From the NCBI GenBank assembly GCA_949361645.1, contig OX442423.1:6423505-6487504 (forward strand): a stretch of 64,000 nucleotides of DNA. The letters run 5' to 3'. This document shows, piece by piece, positions 25,656 to 38,252 of the stretch. Source of the stretch: Spongilla lacustris. Taxonomy: Eukaryota > Porifera > Demospongiae > Spongillida > Spongillidae. A program made the translations under genes and the position numbers. The notes beneath the pieces were generated by a model. It was not told where the DNA came from and searched no databases. It worked only from the letters and a program-made list of their open reading frames with translations. Positions within the stretch are counted from its first letter, which is position 1; every line of letters begins with the position of its first letter.

Positions 25656-25867
25656 AAAATATACTCTTAGTTCTCAAGTCCATCTGTCGACCTCCTCTAT
25701 TTACATGGCAATGGAAAAGTAAGGGATGGTGCATATAAATTCAATCAATATTGCTATACAAATACATCCACCATTCATGAACATAGTGATACATGTATGC
25801 TATACATCACTTTAAATCATGTGCTTCAAAACACTTTTAATATTCTCATAATTCATCAGCATTACAC

Positions 25868-27465
25868 CTAATTGTACTTCATTACAGTGCATGCACCACG
25901 GATAGCAATGTACACACTACTCACTGACAAGACTGTAACCTTTCCATCAATGGCTATTCCAAAGGAACAATTCAGTTCACTATATTTTCTTACATACACA
26001 CCTTCCTTTGTGAACATATTGATAGCATTTGAACCATCCACTGCAACATGAATGTTTTCATGAGGGTCTAAGGCAAGTCTCCATAGGTCCTGAAAACAAT
26101 GGCTCTCTGAGCCTTTACCATGTATGGTCAGAGAGCAAACAACATCTTCATTGAATATTTGTATCCTTTGGTTACCCTTGGCAGTCAGAAACAAATTGCC
26201 TGTTGTTTGAGCCAACAATGACTATGCAATTGTCCCTGACCTGATCACTGCTGACCAAACCCATGAAGGAACTCTACCCTTGATGTCAGCATCTGTACAC
26301 AATTGTTGCCGCTGTCAGCTACATACAGCACATCTCCCTTGATGCATATACCATATGGATATCTCAACTGACCATCACCACACCCATAGCTACCTATGGT
26401 ATTCTTCAGTTGCCTGTTTGATGGAACACATAAATACAGTGAGCTTAGCTCCATACACAGATGTCTCCATTGTCATGGATGGCAACACAATATGGTTTAC
26501 TACTAAACTTGATCTCTTGGTGGGTATTACATAAATGTGATAGCCACATTTATATCTCACATCAAGGACATGAGGGCTGTTCTGCATATTTTGACAATCC
26601 ATTGTGACGACCATGCAGATGGTGAGGACCAGTAGTCTGAGGGGTGAGGGTGATGCTGTAAGTACCATTCCTATATTCCTCCACCTCTCCATACATAACT
26701 GCTCCACTATGGACCTACCTCTGATAATAGTGCCTTTTTCCTTTCTTCTAATGTTTGATGGAGTATTTCAAAGGCTTGGTTTATGGCCAAGAAAGCATTC
26801 CTTTTGGAGATCTCCACATGTTCTATTATCTTTGTCAGATTGGCTCCACTAAGCTTTATCACAACCACTTTTGCATCCCCTAGTGCTCTTTGATATCAAT
26901 TTGGTGGGTGTTTGCAACAGATGATAGTTCAGTTACACCATGGTCCTTGTGCACAACTGTGGTGCAGTAGAGACATACCAGCATGTTACAGGTCTCACAA
27001 TAAAAGATCATCTTATTGTCCTCATGGTTAGGCTGAGAGCAGTAATGATCTCTTGGCTTCATGGTGGTCAGCAACTGTTTGTTTCCCCCCCCCCCCCCCC
27101 CCCCCTCCCCCTGGTTCAGTGTGTTTGGACAGTTGGTGACTACGTTTGTGGTTAGCTGACATAGAAACTGACAACATGTACAGCAGAACACTACGGCAGA
27201 AATTTGTGAATCAATTCATTCACCCCCAACACACCTCACTGTTGCTGACAATCTTGGAAAAGTACCTAACTACCTCTATTCCAAATCCAAAATGGAGATT
27301 CTGAGAAACAAGATTGGTTCCTCCCACTGGTATGCTCATGTATCGTTCACAGGTGGGACATTTGAACACTTGTTTGGAACCACATTTCTCTATCTCATGA
27401 TGAAGATATTGTTGACAGGAGTGCAAACATGGTAGAATTCTTGGATCATAGGAGCACACACCTCA
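25868..27465 (-). pseudogene. TRIM-NHL gene relic B (RING, B-box, coiled coil, filamin, NHL)
   Basis: Minus strand, in gene order. A RING remnant (27,459-27,230) has CSYDPRILPCLHSCQQYL and CPTCERY. A first B-box-like remnant has FCCTCCQFLCQL (near 27,185), followed by a B-box 2 with HYCSQPNHEDNKMIFYCETC and VVHKDHGV (about 27,045-26,900). Then come a coiled-coil piece with NAFLAINQAFEILHQTLEER (26,800-26,730), a shortened filamin repeat and an NHL propeller ending KYN at 25,868. Such proteins are ubiquitin ligases. This copy looks dead: H-S-C replaces the expected H-x-x-C spacing, a stop sits just before the RING, and stops separate RING from B-box. The frame changes at 26,880 and near 26,185, and about 100 nt of the propeller is missing compared with copy A. 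A 21-C run lies between the B-box regions. Confidence 0.8.
27085..27105 (+). repeat. Poly-C tract inside the TRIM-NHL relic
   Basis: Run of about 21 C, followed by TCCCCC. In the minus-strand gene it gives a Gly run between the B-box regions, and its length decides the reading frame there. Confidence 0.9.
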
Positions 27466-27469
27466 GGTA

Positions 27470-28555
27470 GTGTGTGAAAAAAGGTTCTTTCACAACCGCA
27501 CTATATGACAGCAAGATGTTAACAGGTAGGAAATCATCATTTTCATATAATGTCTAAGATGAAATAAATATTTACTGCAATTGTAACATAGGCTTCCTCC
27601 TGTTTGTGGAATTGTGGTATGGTATGTGCACATATCAATGGGAAGATGTAGGTCCTAGACCTGTTCTCACCCCCTCTGGAGTTAAGTAGTATGTTGGGGA
27701 CATTTAAAATGTGGACCATCCGTTTCACAGAACAATTCCCATCTATTAGAATGTCAAATGATGTTTGTAATGAAATCGATGTTAGCAAATCAAATGACAA
27801 ATATGAGCTGAAGGAAAACATTCTCTATGTACATGAGTGGTTTAATGCACTGTTGTTTTGAAAACAAACTGAAAGTTTAAAAAACAACTACATGTATGTA
27901 CATTGTGCAATAGCCTGTTGGGAAGAGTATTAAAGTACATCAAGAATCAAAAGGAACAGATAGAACTGCATGGCTTAGCAACTTAAAAATTCATCAAGTT
28001 ATGTATGCAAGAGAAAGGGTTATTAGCGCACAGTACAGTGAGATGGGCAATTCATTTATAACCATTTTTGAAAAAAGATCCATCATTCTCCCTCAATAAA
28101 AACTTAATTAAAATAAATTGATCTCGTGATATGATTATGTACAGGCACATTGATAACATTTTTTTCTCTTGTGTTCCTGTATATTGCTATTACGTCTTAA
28201 GATCAATTTCAAAATGATATTTAATTTACACCAAAATATTTTACCAGTTTTCATTACAATGGAAAGTTATGGATAAATAACTGAACTGTGCCATTGTACA
28301 ATTTATTCCCTCCCTCCCCAAAACTTAGCACATGTACTTGCATGTATGTACAATGCTTTTTTGTAAAGTTGCAAGTCTACACACATACTATACCTGCAAA
28401 TGATTTGATACAAACACAGGGAAACCCGCTCAGCAGATTTATTAGGTTGTGCCATAGCCTTTGGCCCCTTTCACCATGTAATGATACATGTATAACGATT
28501 GAAATGCACTCTTAGTCTCAGGTAATGGTACTATAATATGCACTCCAACCTACAC
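27470..28555. other. Intergenic, no gene seen
   Basis: AT-rich DNA upstream of TRIM-NHL relic B. Its short open frames show no domain that I recognise. Confidence 0.5.
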
Positions 28556-28920
28556 GACTAGGTGAAGAAGTACTGCTTCAAATTTGACATCATTTGCTCT
28601 CTGACACCACCCACAAGTTTGGACAAAATCTGAAACATCTTTCCACAGGAATTTCCAATAGAATCTCTCGGCAATCTTGCACGTTTTATCTCGCCCCATG
28701 AAAATGGGTGTATATGTACTACTGCTACAAATGATAAGATATTCCTTCGGGGAGAGTATGACACGCTTCCAAAATTCTACTTCTCTCTTTCCCACAGCGA
28801 GGAACCTGCTTCCATTTATCCGTCTTTGGCTTCCGATATGATGAAATAGTAGGCCATTTTTCAATTACCATGTAGCTAGAAGCCTTCCTACGTAAAGCTC
28901 TTTTTCTACTTTCCCACATC
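28556..28920 (-). pseudogene. Integrase zinc-binding-domain fragment (gypsy or KRBA2-like), frameshifted
   Basis: Two minus-strand frames form one fragment. The upstream part carries KWKQVPRCGKERSRILEACH and the downstream part GRDKTCKIAERFYW, then WKDVSDFVQTCGWCQRAND. This is the H-x-H...C-x2-C zinc-binding region found before the catalytic core of retroviral-type integrases and in genes derived from them. The join needs a frame change near 28,740, the His pair is disturbed, and no catalytic core follows. I call it a decayed mobile-element or domesticated-integrase fragment. Confidence 0.65.
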
Positions 28921-29159
28921 CCTCAAGGTAGCAGTGATTTATATTAATTATTTGCTTGCACTCATGCATCGTCCTCAGTCGCCATGCATCGTATATCCCT
29001 CAAACAGATTATCGAGACACGTACGCGAGCTTCAAATTAAATGCGTTATCAGTATCATCCAAGCAATGCGCAAATGTTACATGTGTTTATATCAGACATA
29101 CACACCAGGAGAAGGAAAATGTCTTACCCTACGTATTCAGCAGTGTATAGCTAGATAGG

Positions 29160-29320
29160 TGTCTAGGGGGAGGGGGAGGGGGGGGGGGGGGGAGTGGGGA
29201 CATTGTACCATGGGCATGGAGGGGCCGAGGGGGACAGTTTGCCCTAGTGTCGAATGCCCGGGTGGACATTTTGCCCTAGTGCAGATTTTCCGGGAGGACA
29301 ATCTACCCTGGCCTCCCACA
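29160..29320 (+). repeat. G-rich tract and short tandem motif
   Basis: G-rich run at 29,165-29,192, then two to three copies of a roughly 45-bp unit with GGGGACA.TTTGCCCTAGTG. Related GGGGGACA...TGCC motifs occur near 38,010, 40,440 and 45,155. Confidence 0.65.
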
Positions 29321-29443
29321 CCAGCTGCCTGCTCTACAATTTAAATCTTTTAATGCTTTACATGTATATAATCGGTATTAAGTTTATCAAAGCTATTGTC
29401 ACTAATTAAACACAATCACAGACCAAGTTGTCAGTTTTGCAGT

Positions 29444-29646
29444 TTAATACTGGCAAAACGTCAGCTGAGTAAATCCGCTTGCATCCAAGGTCCAGTACAC
29501 TCCCGTAGTGACATCACTTCTCACGCTCTTTATCTCGGCACAGCTTTGTGCTGGAACGTTCACACTTGTCCCCAAATTGCGACGTCTATTGATCATAGTT
29601 GACAGTGCTGAGGCGGCCGCTGCGCTTAATGTGCAAGACCCTTCCG
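29444..29646 (-). CDS. EGF gene 1, last exon: fibrinogen-like stub
   Basis: 203 nt, phase 1 entry. It encodes [18 protein letters not shown], then [12 protein letters not shown], then [12 protein letters not shown] and LTFCQY plus TAA. The order S-C-x-E-I, G-V-Y-W, F-C matches the first subdomain of fibrinogen-related domains, after which the protein stops. Confidence 0.7.
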
Positions 29647-32600
29647 CTATGTGGAGACGTAGATTACACTGTATTAGCAGGCTTACACATATGTACTGTA
29701 AACGTACTGTTTTCGCAATACAGTCCATTCGTATTCGACGGACATACACATGTACATTGTTGAGTCCCTACCGCCGTCTCGCAATAACCACCATTTAAGC
29801 ACGGGTTTGTGTCAAAACCAGAAAATTCTATTTTGGGACCCATATATCAATGACGACAAAGATAGAATCATGCAGCATCTCACCTGGCTGACTGCAATTA
29901 CCTCCCGTGTAAGTTGACACACACCAGCACGATGCATTGATGCACAGCCCGTTCACGCATGGGTAGCAGGTGCAGTAGAACGATCCAGGAGTGTTGACGC
30001 AGACTTGAGGACAAGGTCCCTTTCCTCCATTAGGTAAGCATTCGTTAATATCTGCACGTTCAAGCAGTTGCTCGATCATTCGTATGCATATAGCTATAGC
30101 GCACAACAAACTAATACTTATAGTATGATTTTGTTATCCTCGAAGCAATTGCTAAAATGTTCTTATAGAACGTTGTAACGGGGGGAAATTACGGCTAGAC
30201 TATAAGAGTTAAGACAGGATTTTTAAAAGGATAAGAACAGGAAGCTAGAATTAACCCGGCTATATAGGACGGAGCTAACAGTCAGAAGATCTCTTAATAC
30301 AAACGAACTAACTCAATTATTGCACGATTTAACTTTCCTAGAGGTTGAGTGAACTTAATACCGTGTACCTTTATACAAGCATGCACTGCATGCTTGAGTG
30401 ATTATTACGCTTTAGAATGACTGTAAGTCAAATACACATGCGGTAAGTTAAACTCTTCTAGGTCGCATGCAGTCAGCTACACTTATCAGAGAAGGAATGA
30501 ATGCAGCGTCATGCACATTATATGACTAGCCGGGGAGTCAATATGAAACAAATTAAGCACCCATGTGGTATATGGCATCAATATGGTATAGTTCAGAACC
30601 ACGCAGCGTATTTTAAAATTAACAATGGTTGTTTTCTTACCATTACAAGCATATCCATTCAGGGAGTACCCAGGATTGCAACTACAAAAGAATGACCCGG
30701 GTGTGTTGGTACATATCTGAGCACATGGGCCCAATCCTCCATTTGGTAGGCATTCATTGATATCTGTATAATGCATGCACATTGGTGTCAGCAATCACAG
30801 GTGAAAATATTATACATTTATGCAATTAAACATTTAGAATACATTATTATCATTAACATGAATAATAAATTCTTATCATACGAAAATACATGATACAGAT
30901 ACAATGCACTACTAACAACAAATTCACACACAGGAATATTAAGAAAGACAATACCTTGCCAGGATGCTCTACAATGAATATATACATGGCAATCTTACAT
31001 TAAACGGAACAACACATAATTATTGGTTGATGTCTTACCAGTACAAGCATATCCATTCAGGGAGTACCCAGGATTGCAACTACAAAAGAATGACCCAGGT
31101 GTGTTGGTACATATCTGAGCACATGGGCCCAATCCTCCATTTGGTAGGCATTCATTGATATCTGTATAATGCATGCACATTGGTGTCAGCAATCACAGGT
31201 GAAAATAGTATACATTTATGCAATTAAACATTTAGAATACATTATTATCATTAACATGAATGATAAATTCTTATCATACAAAAATATGTGATACAGATAC
31301 AATGCACTACTAACAACAAATTCACACACAGGAATATTAAGAAAGACAATACCTTGCCAGGATGCTCTACAATGAATATATACATGGACAATCTTACATT
31401 AAACGGAACAACACATAATTATTGGTTGATGTCTTACCAGTACAAGCATATCCATTCAGGGAGTACCCAGGATTGCAACTACAAAAGAATGACCCAGGTG
31501 TGTTGGTACATATCTGAGCACATGGGCCCAATCCTTCATTTGGTAGACATTCATTGATATCTGTAGTACATTAATTGCAGCAGTCATATGCACCAAAAAA
31601 GTTGATGGTTAGATGGCTATTTAATTCTGTGTGTAAGTTGGCATGAGTATACGTTATGTTATGTTGCTGTTAATTTACGCATTGTACTGATACATTGCAT
31701 TTGAGTCCATGAATGTGTTGTTGGTATTTACAATTTAGTATTCTTGTATGCATTGTGTATATGTTCCCCTGCATGTAAAATTAATTATATCATAATTATA
31801 ATATTGAGTATTACTATAATATCCATGTGTATCATTGACAATACTGAAGAATATAGTAACATTATTACAAACCTGAGAAAAGCTAATAGACAGGGAGAAA
31901 ACATCTGGAGAGGGTGGCTGTGGCTTATAAGTATAAAATTATAATTATAAATATAATTATGGGATCGTGTCCGAGAAAAGGTATCTATTATAGAAAAATG
32001 TTATAAAAATGGCATTATATGTTTGAATTGCAATAACTTTCGAACAGTTAAAGATATCACCTTCCTATTTTCGGCGCTTCATACTACACGATTCTTTCTC
32101 TAATGTAAAGTCCATTTTGGGGTCTTGAACATGCTCCATGCCAACTTCCGATACCCCAAGGGTCGCCATAACGTTCGGCAGGAATACTCAAATCCCTCTA
32201 CATACGGTTAGTACATAGAGAAGTCCCTTAGCTATTGGATTGTTCTGTTCGTTAATTTTTATGTCATCCATTACAGAGATACAGTTGAACAAATTACGTT
32301 TTCTTGCTTGATTCGCGCCAATGATATAACCACCGCCTACCATACATAATTTGCGCGGGACGCGATTTGCCCAAATCATTGGCGGGAATCGAGCACGAAA
32401 ACGTGCATGTAGTTTGTTCAACTGTATCTCTGTAACGGATGACATAAAAAGGGGGGGGGGGGGGAGCAAGAAACATTTCTTAAACACCCATCCTCAGATT
32501 TCTAAATGGGGGTACCCACCACCATACGCCCCTTTTTCCACCTCAACCAGATGAAATACATACTGATATAACAACATTAGACCACAAGAATATTTGTTCC

Positions 32601-34291
32601 CAATCATCCAAAAGAGAGGGTTGGTATAACAGCTAGATGCAGCATGCTTCAACCTGGTGAGGTCTTTCTTCAGCCTCTTCACATGCTCCTGTGGTGCGTA
32701 GTCCTTTGGACGAAGGAAGAAGGGCATGCACATCTATCACATACATGTTCCCCCGATGGCTTAAGCAACCTCTGGTTCTGCTCCGCTACACTAGCCTACG
32801 AATGGATTTCTCATAAACAACGGATTCCTCGCAAGCAATGAGTTTTTCGGTAGAAGCATGCAGCACTTGCAGCACGTGCACAGAAGCCGCTTCCTCTTTT
32901 CTGCAGCCAATGCAGGTGGCTGCGGCTTTATTGCTGGCTAACCGGTTTATCGCTTTTAATGACAATACGGCACAAATCCTATCTGAGAGTTTTAATAATT
33001 GTAATTAGAAAGAAGATAATATATCATTTGCATGCACAATGTCAATTTTTGCAGTGAAATATAATTGACCTTACATATATGCTCCTAGTGGCGGTTCACA
33101 CGTACATGTACCTCCGTAACTGTATTCACTATCAATGGATAATTTAAAGGAAATTACCTCAGTTGTACCTTTATACAAGCATGCACAGCTACATGTATGA
33201 TTGATAATTACTCTTTAGAACGGCTCGAAAGCTAAATACGCACATGTAAACCTATAAAGTTAAACCTTCTAGGTCGCATGCAGTCAGCTAAACTTATTAA
33301 TGAAAGCAGGGTGGTATACATTAGCCTACACTAATACATGAAGACCAATATCATACGCTACAAATAACTCCCACGAAATGAGCCAAAGCCACAATGACTA
33401 GGGAGTTAATATGCAGCTATTTGGGCATCCATGTATTATGATAGCATGCTACCATGTTCATTTTCTGTGTCACGGGTCTCATCAATACAGTTTGCATCGT
33501 GTATACTTGAAGTTCAGAAACATGGTACACATTTATTTAATTTCTTACCATTACAAGCATATCCATTCAGGGAGTGCCCAGGATTGCAACTACAAAAGAA
33601 TGACCCCGGTGTGTTGGTACATATCTGAGCACATGGGCCCAATCCTCCATTTGGTATGCATTCATTGATATCTATAATACACAATCAAAGTATATGCATA
33701 ATATAAGTTCTTTTGATGGTTAGTTACCTTTTAATTCTGTGTGTGAGTAATTTAGGCACATTAATGTTGTGTTGCTTTTAGTACATGTATTATACTAGTT
33801 TATGCATTGTACTGAAATATTGAATTTGTGTGTTAAAATTGTTGTTTTATTAGTATTAGTGTATGCATTGTCTATATTTTCACCTATAGGAAACAATACA
33901 TATAGCATTTATATATACACTAATATCTATGTATATAGTTGATAACCCTGAGGAACACACGTAATATTATTACACACCTCATAGCCAGGAACAGAATGCC
34001 TGGAGAGGATTGGCTACAGTATTGGCTATAGGTTCAGCCTACCATATAGGTCAGCTAGGACCTCAGCCTTAGCCCTGTTGGAGCTAGTCGCATGGCTAGA
34101 GGCCAGTAGTGACAAATAATCCATTGATTCTGTCCCCCCAAGCACCATATGCCTCAACCACCATCATACTTCCTCTAATATAATTATTTTCAATGTATAG
34201 TTTTGTATTATTGTCTGTCTAAACTATTTTATTATACCACAAATCACTCAGCTTGCATAAGCTGATCAATGCTACACAAACACACACACAA

Positions 34292-34323
<32 letters not shown>

Positions 34324-37300
34324 AAACAAATAAATCATGAAGAAAGAAGTTCCCTTGCCAGGATGACTCTGGCAATGGACCTGACTAAGGTAACATATAG
34401 CATGCCATAAATGTATGCGACAACTACAGGCTTATGACAGCCTTGAAAACATTTTCTTCACCCAACTACTACATATAAATAATTCAAATGACATGAATTA
34501 AAGTTTCTTGTCATTCTAATTATTTTATACACTTTGGGCCCATTGCTAAAGGAAGTGATTTTTGAAAACTCTATCAAAGCCTGGACCAGATTTAAATATA
34601 CTACCCAAATGTATGTTGCTATCTTTGAGGAGAAAGAGAAAGGGGGAGCATTTGTGCCAAGATTGGAAGGATGGAAAGAAGTTGCTTTTATGAGCCAAGG
34701 CGGTGAGTATAGTCATTGTGGAAGATGACCTGTGTTCAGATCCTGAGAAGAAGCTGGCAGAACCCCAGAAAGTGGCTTAAAACTGCTAACATCAATAGCC
34801 TGTCATTGTAATACCAACGGAAGCCTTAAGGTTATGGTGGACCATAGCTGGGTTTCCCGAAGGCCAGCCCGGCCGGCTTGACAGGTCTGCATGCCAGGCT
34901 GGATTTTCAGCTCATTGACTTGGCAGGTCAGTCCCTGACCTAACAGGCTGGGATCCGGCCCACAAGGCAAGAAGCAGGGGAAGTAGATTGGCACTAGCAA
35001 ATTAATTGTATGGCATCATCATGCTCATATTAAATTAACCCAGGCTCTATGTGTGTTTTGACTGGTTTTGCCCCAACTCAGTTAGGTAAGTTTTTTTAAT
35101 TACACTAGCAACTGATTGTGTGTGTTATTGGCAGTATTGGGCATGCAAGTATTCTGGTATTCAAACTAATTTTACGCAAATCTATACATATATAGTAGCT
35201 TACTATATATGTATTTCACATATATAGAGATGTAGGCACAATCAGATTTCTGTGTGAAGTGTTCCACATAGCATATCATAATTATATACTATTATAGTAC
35301 ATATTGTTGCACAAAAGCAACCCTTTTTATGGTGGTGAAGGGGTGGGGGACCATTTTAGTATGATGTGCTTCATTGACCATGCATGTGGGTTATACAGAT
35401 TCCTACAGTTCCAAGTGATTACCATATACCTAGTGCATTAGAGAAGTCATGTGAATAATGGAGTTCTGTAGCATGGTCAGTTGTGCACGGGAGTGAGAAA
35501 CTCACTTCATAGTAACCAAAAATGTACTTATAAGGTTGCAAGTGCAGCTCTTGCATGGGGTTCTGATAAACACATGACATTAAAGATCCATAGTTGCACA
35601 GATAATTATATATATCGATCGTGATGTGCACATGCATGCTTATATATGTATATGTATGCACTTCACACACTTGACCAAGAGTTAACGAGGAAGCTTCGTT
35701 GTAAAATATACTGTTCAAATTTTAGCTTTGAGGGTGCTTTTTGTCATTGCTGCTCAGTCTTTATTACGTCATAGTAGATGTAGATGCATACAAAGAGGTG
35801 AGTTATCCTTGACATAGGCAGTGATTACACCAAGCTTTGCCAGCATGCAAATACAGCACATTTCTTAGCTTATAGGCACGGAATCTGCGCACCTTGATAT
35901 GCAACCAAGCAATGGAGATAAGGTTAGTGCTTTGTTTTCGACTTTGTGGGAATTCGTTTAGTTTGGAATTTGTCTGGATTAATGGGTCAAGGTTGGATGA
36001 TAAAAGTGGAATACCTGAAGTGGATTCGTGTGCAGCACAGATGGGTCTGCCACAAAGATTGTTTAATAATCCTTTGTCTGCAGTAACATTCAAAGCCCTT
36101 CGTACAATCGTAGACTAGGATTAAATCAACAATGAAATATAAATAACACGTATATTCCGACCTGTCAGGTCGGCCTGTCCCCGGCTTCGACGACCCTGTC
36201 CATAGTACTTTACATTATTTGGAAGGGTAAATGAAGTAATTGTTTCATTTTGAGCAGATAATACATGCATGGAACATGCAAGTATCACATCATCAAAGCA
36301 ATATCATCAGTTCTTTCTTATTTAACAGTGGAGATCACATACTGTATTTGCCGTGATCAACATTTTTAATGCTCTGTCGGTAAGTATTTTTTTACACTGC
36401 GAGTTCGTTGACCAAAAACAATCCTTTTCTTTATTTATAAGGCCATAGTTTATAAGGGATGTGTCCAATGAAAATTTTCCTTTCTGTTTCAGAGGCTGTC
36501 AGTTGCTGTTCAACAGGGAAATGCTACTTCCATATTCAGCATAATGCAACTGGATGAATTGTTAAGCTGACGTGTAGGTAAAGCTAACATTTTGTGGCTA
36601 TTATTTATGATTTAAAAAATTCAGCTAACAATTTTTTTTTTTTATAGTTCATACAAATCAAAGCACAATCAATCTTTAACATAAATACTCATCTAATTTT
36701 ATGCCATGTCATGTACGTGTTTTGACATTTATTGCATGATCTATAGCCTATGGGCCCCCTTCCTAATATGGCTATTACCACTCTTTCGGGAGAGTCCTGA
36801 TTAGGCTGCAGACTTTAATTTGATGACGACATTTAGTCCGAGCCCCTCCCCCATGGTGCCCCTATGATATAGGTTAAGGGATGCCACTACGTAGGGTTGT
36901 GTTTCAATTCATGCATGCATGTACATGTGTTAAATTGCTCTTACCTGCGACACATGCATATGCTGTATTCCCTCCGTATATCACCTTTCTCCATGTTGAA
37001 TCATACCATAATTGTATAATGCATCCAACTCGGTATCCACCAGTGCTTTGGTCCAAATTCCAGCTCAGGCGACTAGCGCAGTCATCACTTCCTTCACCAT
37101 AGTCACCTCCAAGCAGGGTTACTCTAGAGGAAGATGCAAAACCAAAACAGTTATAAGGTTGTGGATAACAGCGGAACCAGTATGCTCCGCCAGAGTCATA
37201 ATAAGCTGTATCAGTAGAAAATGGTACTGTGAAGACATTAGATGTGCCAAATGCTCCAAGTGCAAAGGTTGATGATGAAGAGGAGCTCTTGGCACCAACG

Positions 37301-38219
37301 AAGACAAATTCATAAGCCATGCAACCTGCCAAATCACTTGAGGTGGTAGGCCATGAGTATGGCTGGTCAAAGCACTTCAGAAAACCATTGGAGATTAGTA
37401 TGTTCTCATCGTAATCATACAAAACTCCACATGGCTGAACTGTAGAGAAAAATAATGCAATCATATAGTTAAAGCACTATACCGCGTGCATGCATATAAT
37501 TATAATCAGTTGTACAAGCCTATAGTAATGCACTTATCAACGTCACCCCGTACGATGCCGGGATTAGTAGGGGATTTGACAATATTTGACCGGATAGGTA
37601 GGTGCATGCCGTTTGAGGGAGCTTGACAATACTGTACATACATGCAACTGGAGATGGCGCTAGAGAAAAGTGTTCTCAGGCAATAGTGTGTTTGACAACA
37701 GGAGAATCGTATATAAAAATGTTCAATTACAGAGGAGGGACTGCCCATTGATAACGTCATTAGCATTCTGTGACGTACGTTCTCAGAGGCGGCCGGCGAA
37801 GATCACTATATATTCTGATACAGTTCGAAGAACAGTGGGTGATCGCAAGGTCTTTGTGATCTTCAGGACAAAAAAACGACACAAGTATTTTACAAGCCGG
37901 TAATACCATGCTGCCTCTATGTGAGCAAGTTCGTAGGCATTATTCCCCCGCCCCCCCCCCCCCCCCCGCAAAATATTCCCCGGACAACTAATCCTATGGC
38001 TAGGCACCACTGTCCCCCGGACACTCGTTCCTAGGGCTAGGCACCATTTTCCCCCTGACAATTATGCCTCATGGGCGTACGCAGGGGGGGGTCGATGGGT
38101 TCGAACGACCCCCCCCCCCCCCCTCCCTCCCCAAAATGAGGTCACCTTTTTTTAAAATGAGGTCACCAGTTTTAACTATTTGTTGATATTGGCCTTGATA
38201 TTGGCCGAAGGCGGACAGC

Positions 38220-38252
<33 letters not shown>

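Larger units (their letters stand above)
15755..26700. repeat. Segmental duplication, copy B (direct)
   Basis: Second copy of 1-6,720, longer because of three blocks absent from copy A: about 15,846-16,760, 17,359-18,787 and 22,975-25,655. Apart from the retroelement scrap in the first block and the TRIM-NHL relic at the right end, I see no coding exon. 18,790-22,970 follows copy A with many small indels. Homology stops in the filamin part of the TRIM gene, but here the gene's N-terminal domains are still present further right. Confidence 0.85.
30641..31560 (-). repeat. Tandem array of EGF exon plus intron, about 399-bp unit
   Basis: Three EGF exons start at 30,763, 31,161 and 31,560, that is 398 and 399 bp apart. 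Exons and the introns between them are almost identical (for example 30,790-31,020 against 31,190-31,420), pointing to recent unequal exchange. Confidence 0.9.

Noticed and set aside
25195..25670. Repetitive frames over the 24/15-bp minisatellite
   Set aside because: Unit lengths are multiples of three, so frames stay open by chance; no start context, domain or conservation.
30501..31557. Plus-strand frames repeating over the EGF array
   Set aside because: Antisense shadows of the EGF exons; they carry no EGF cysteine pattern and are cut at exon borders.
30641..31560. Regular 399-bp spacing considered as a CRISPR-like or satellite array
   Set aside because: The repeated unit contains a coding EGF exon with splice sites; three units only, in an animal genome.
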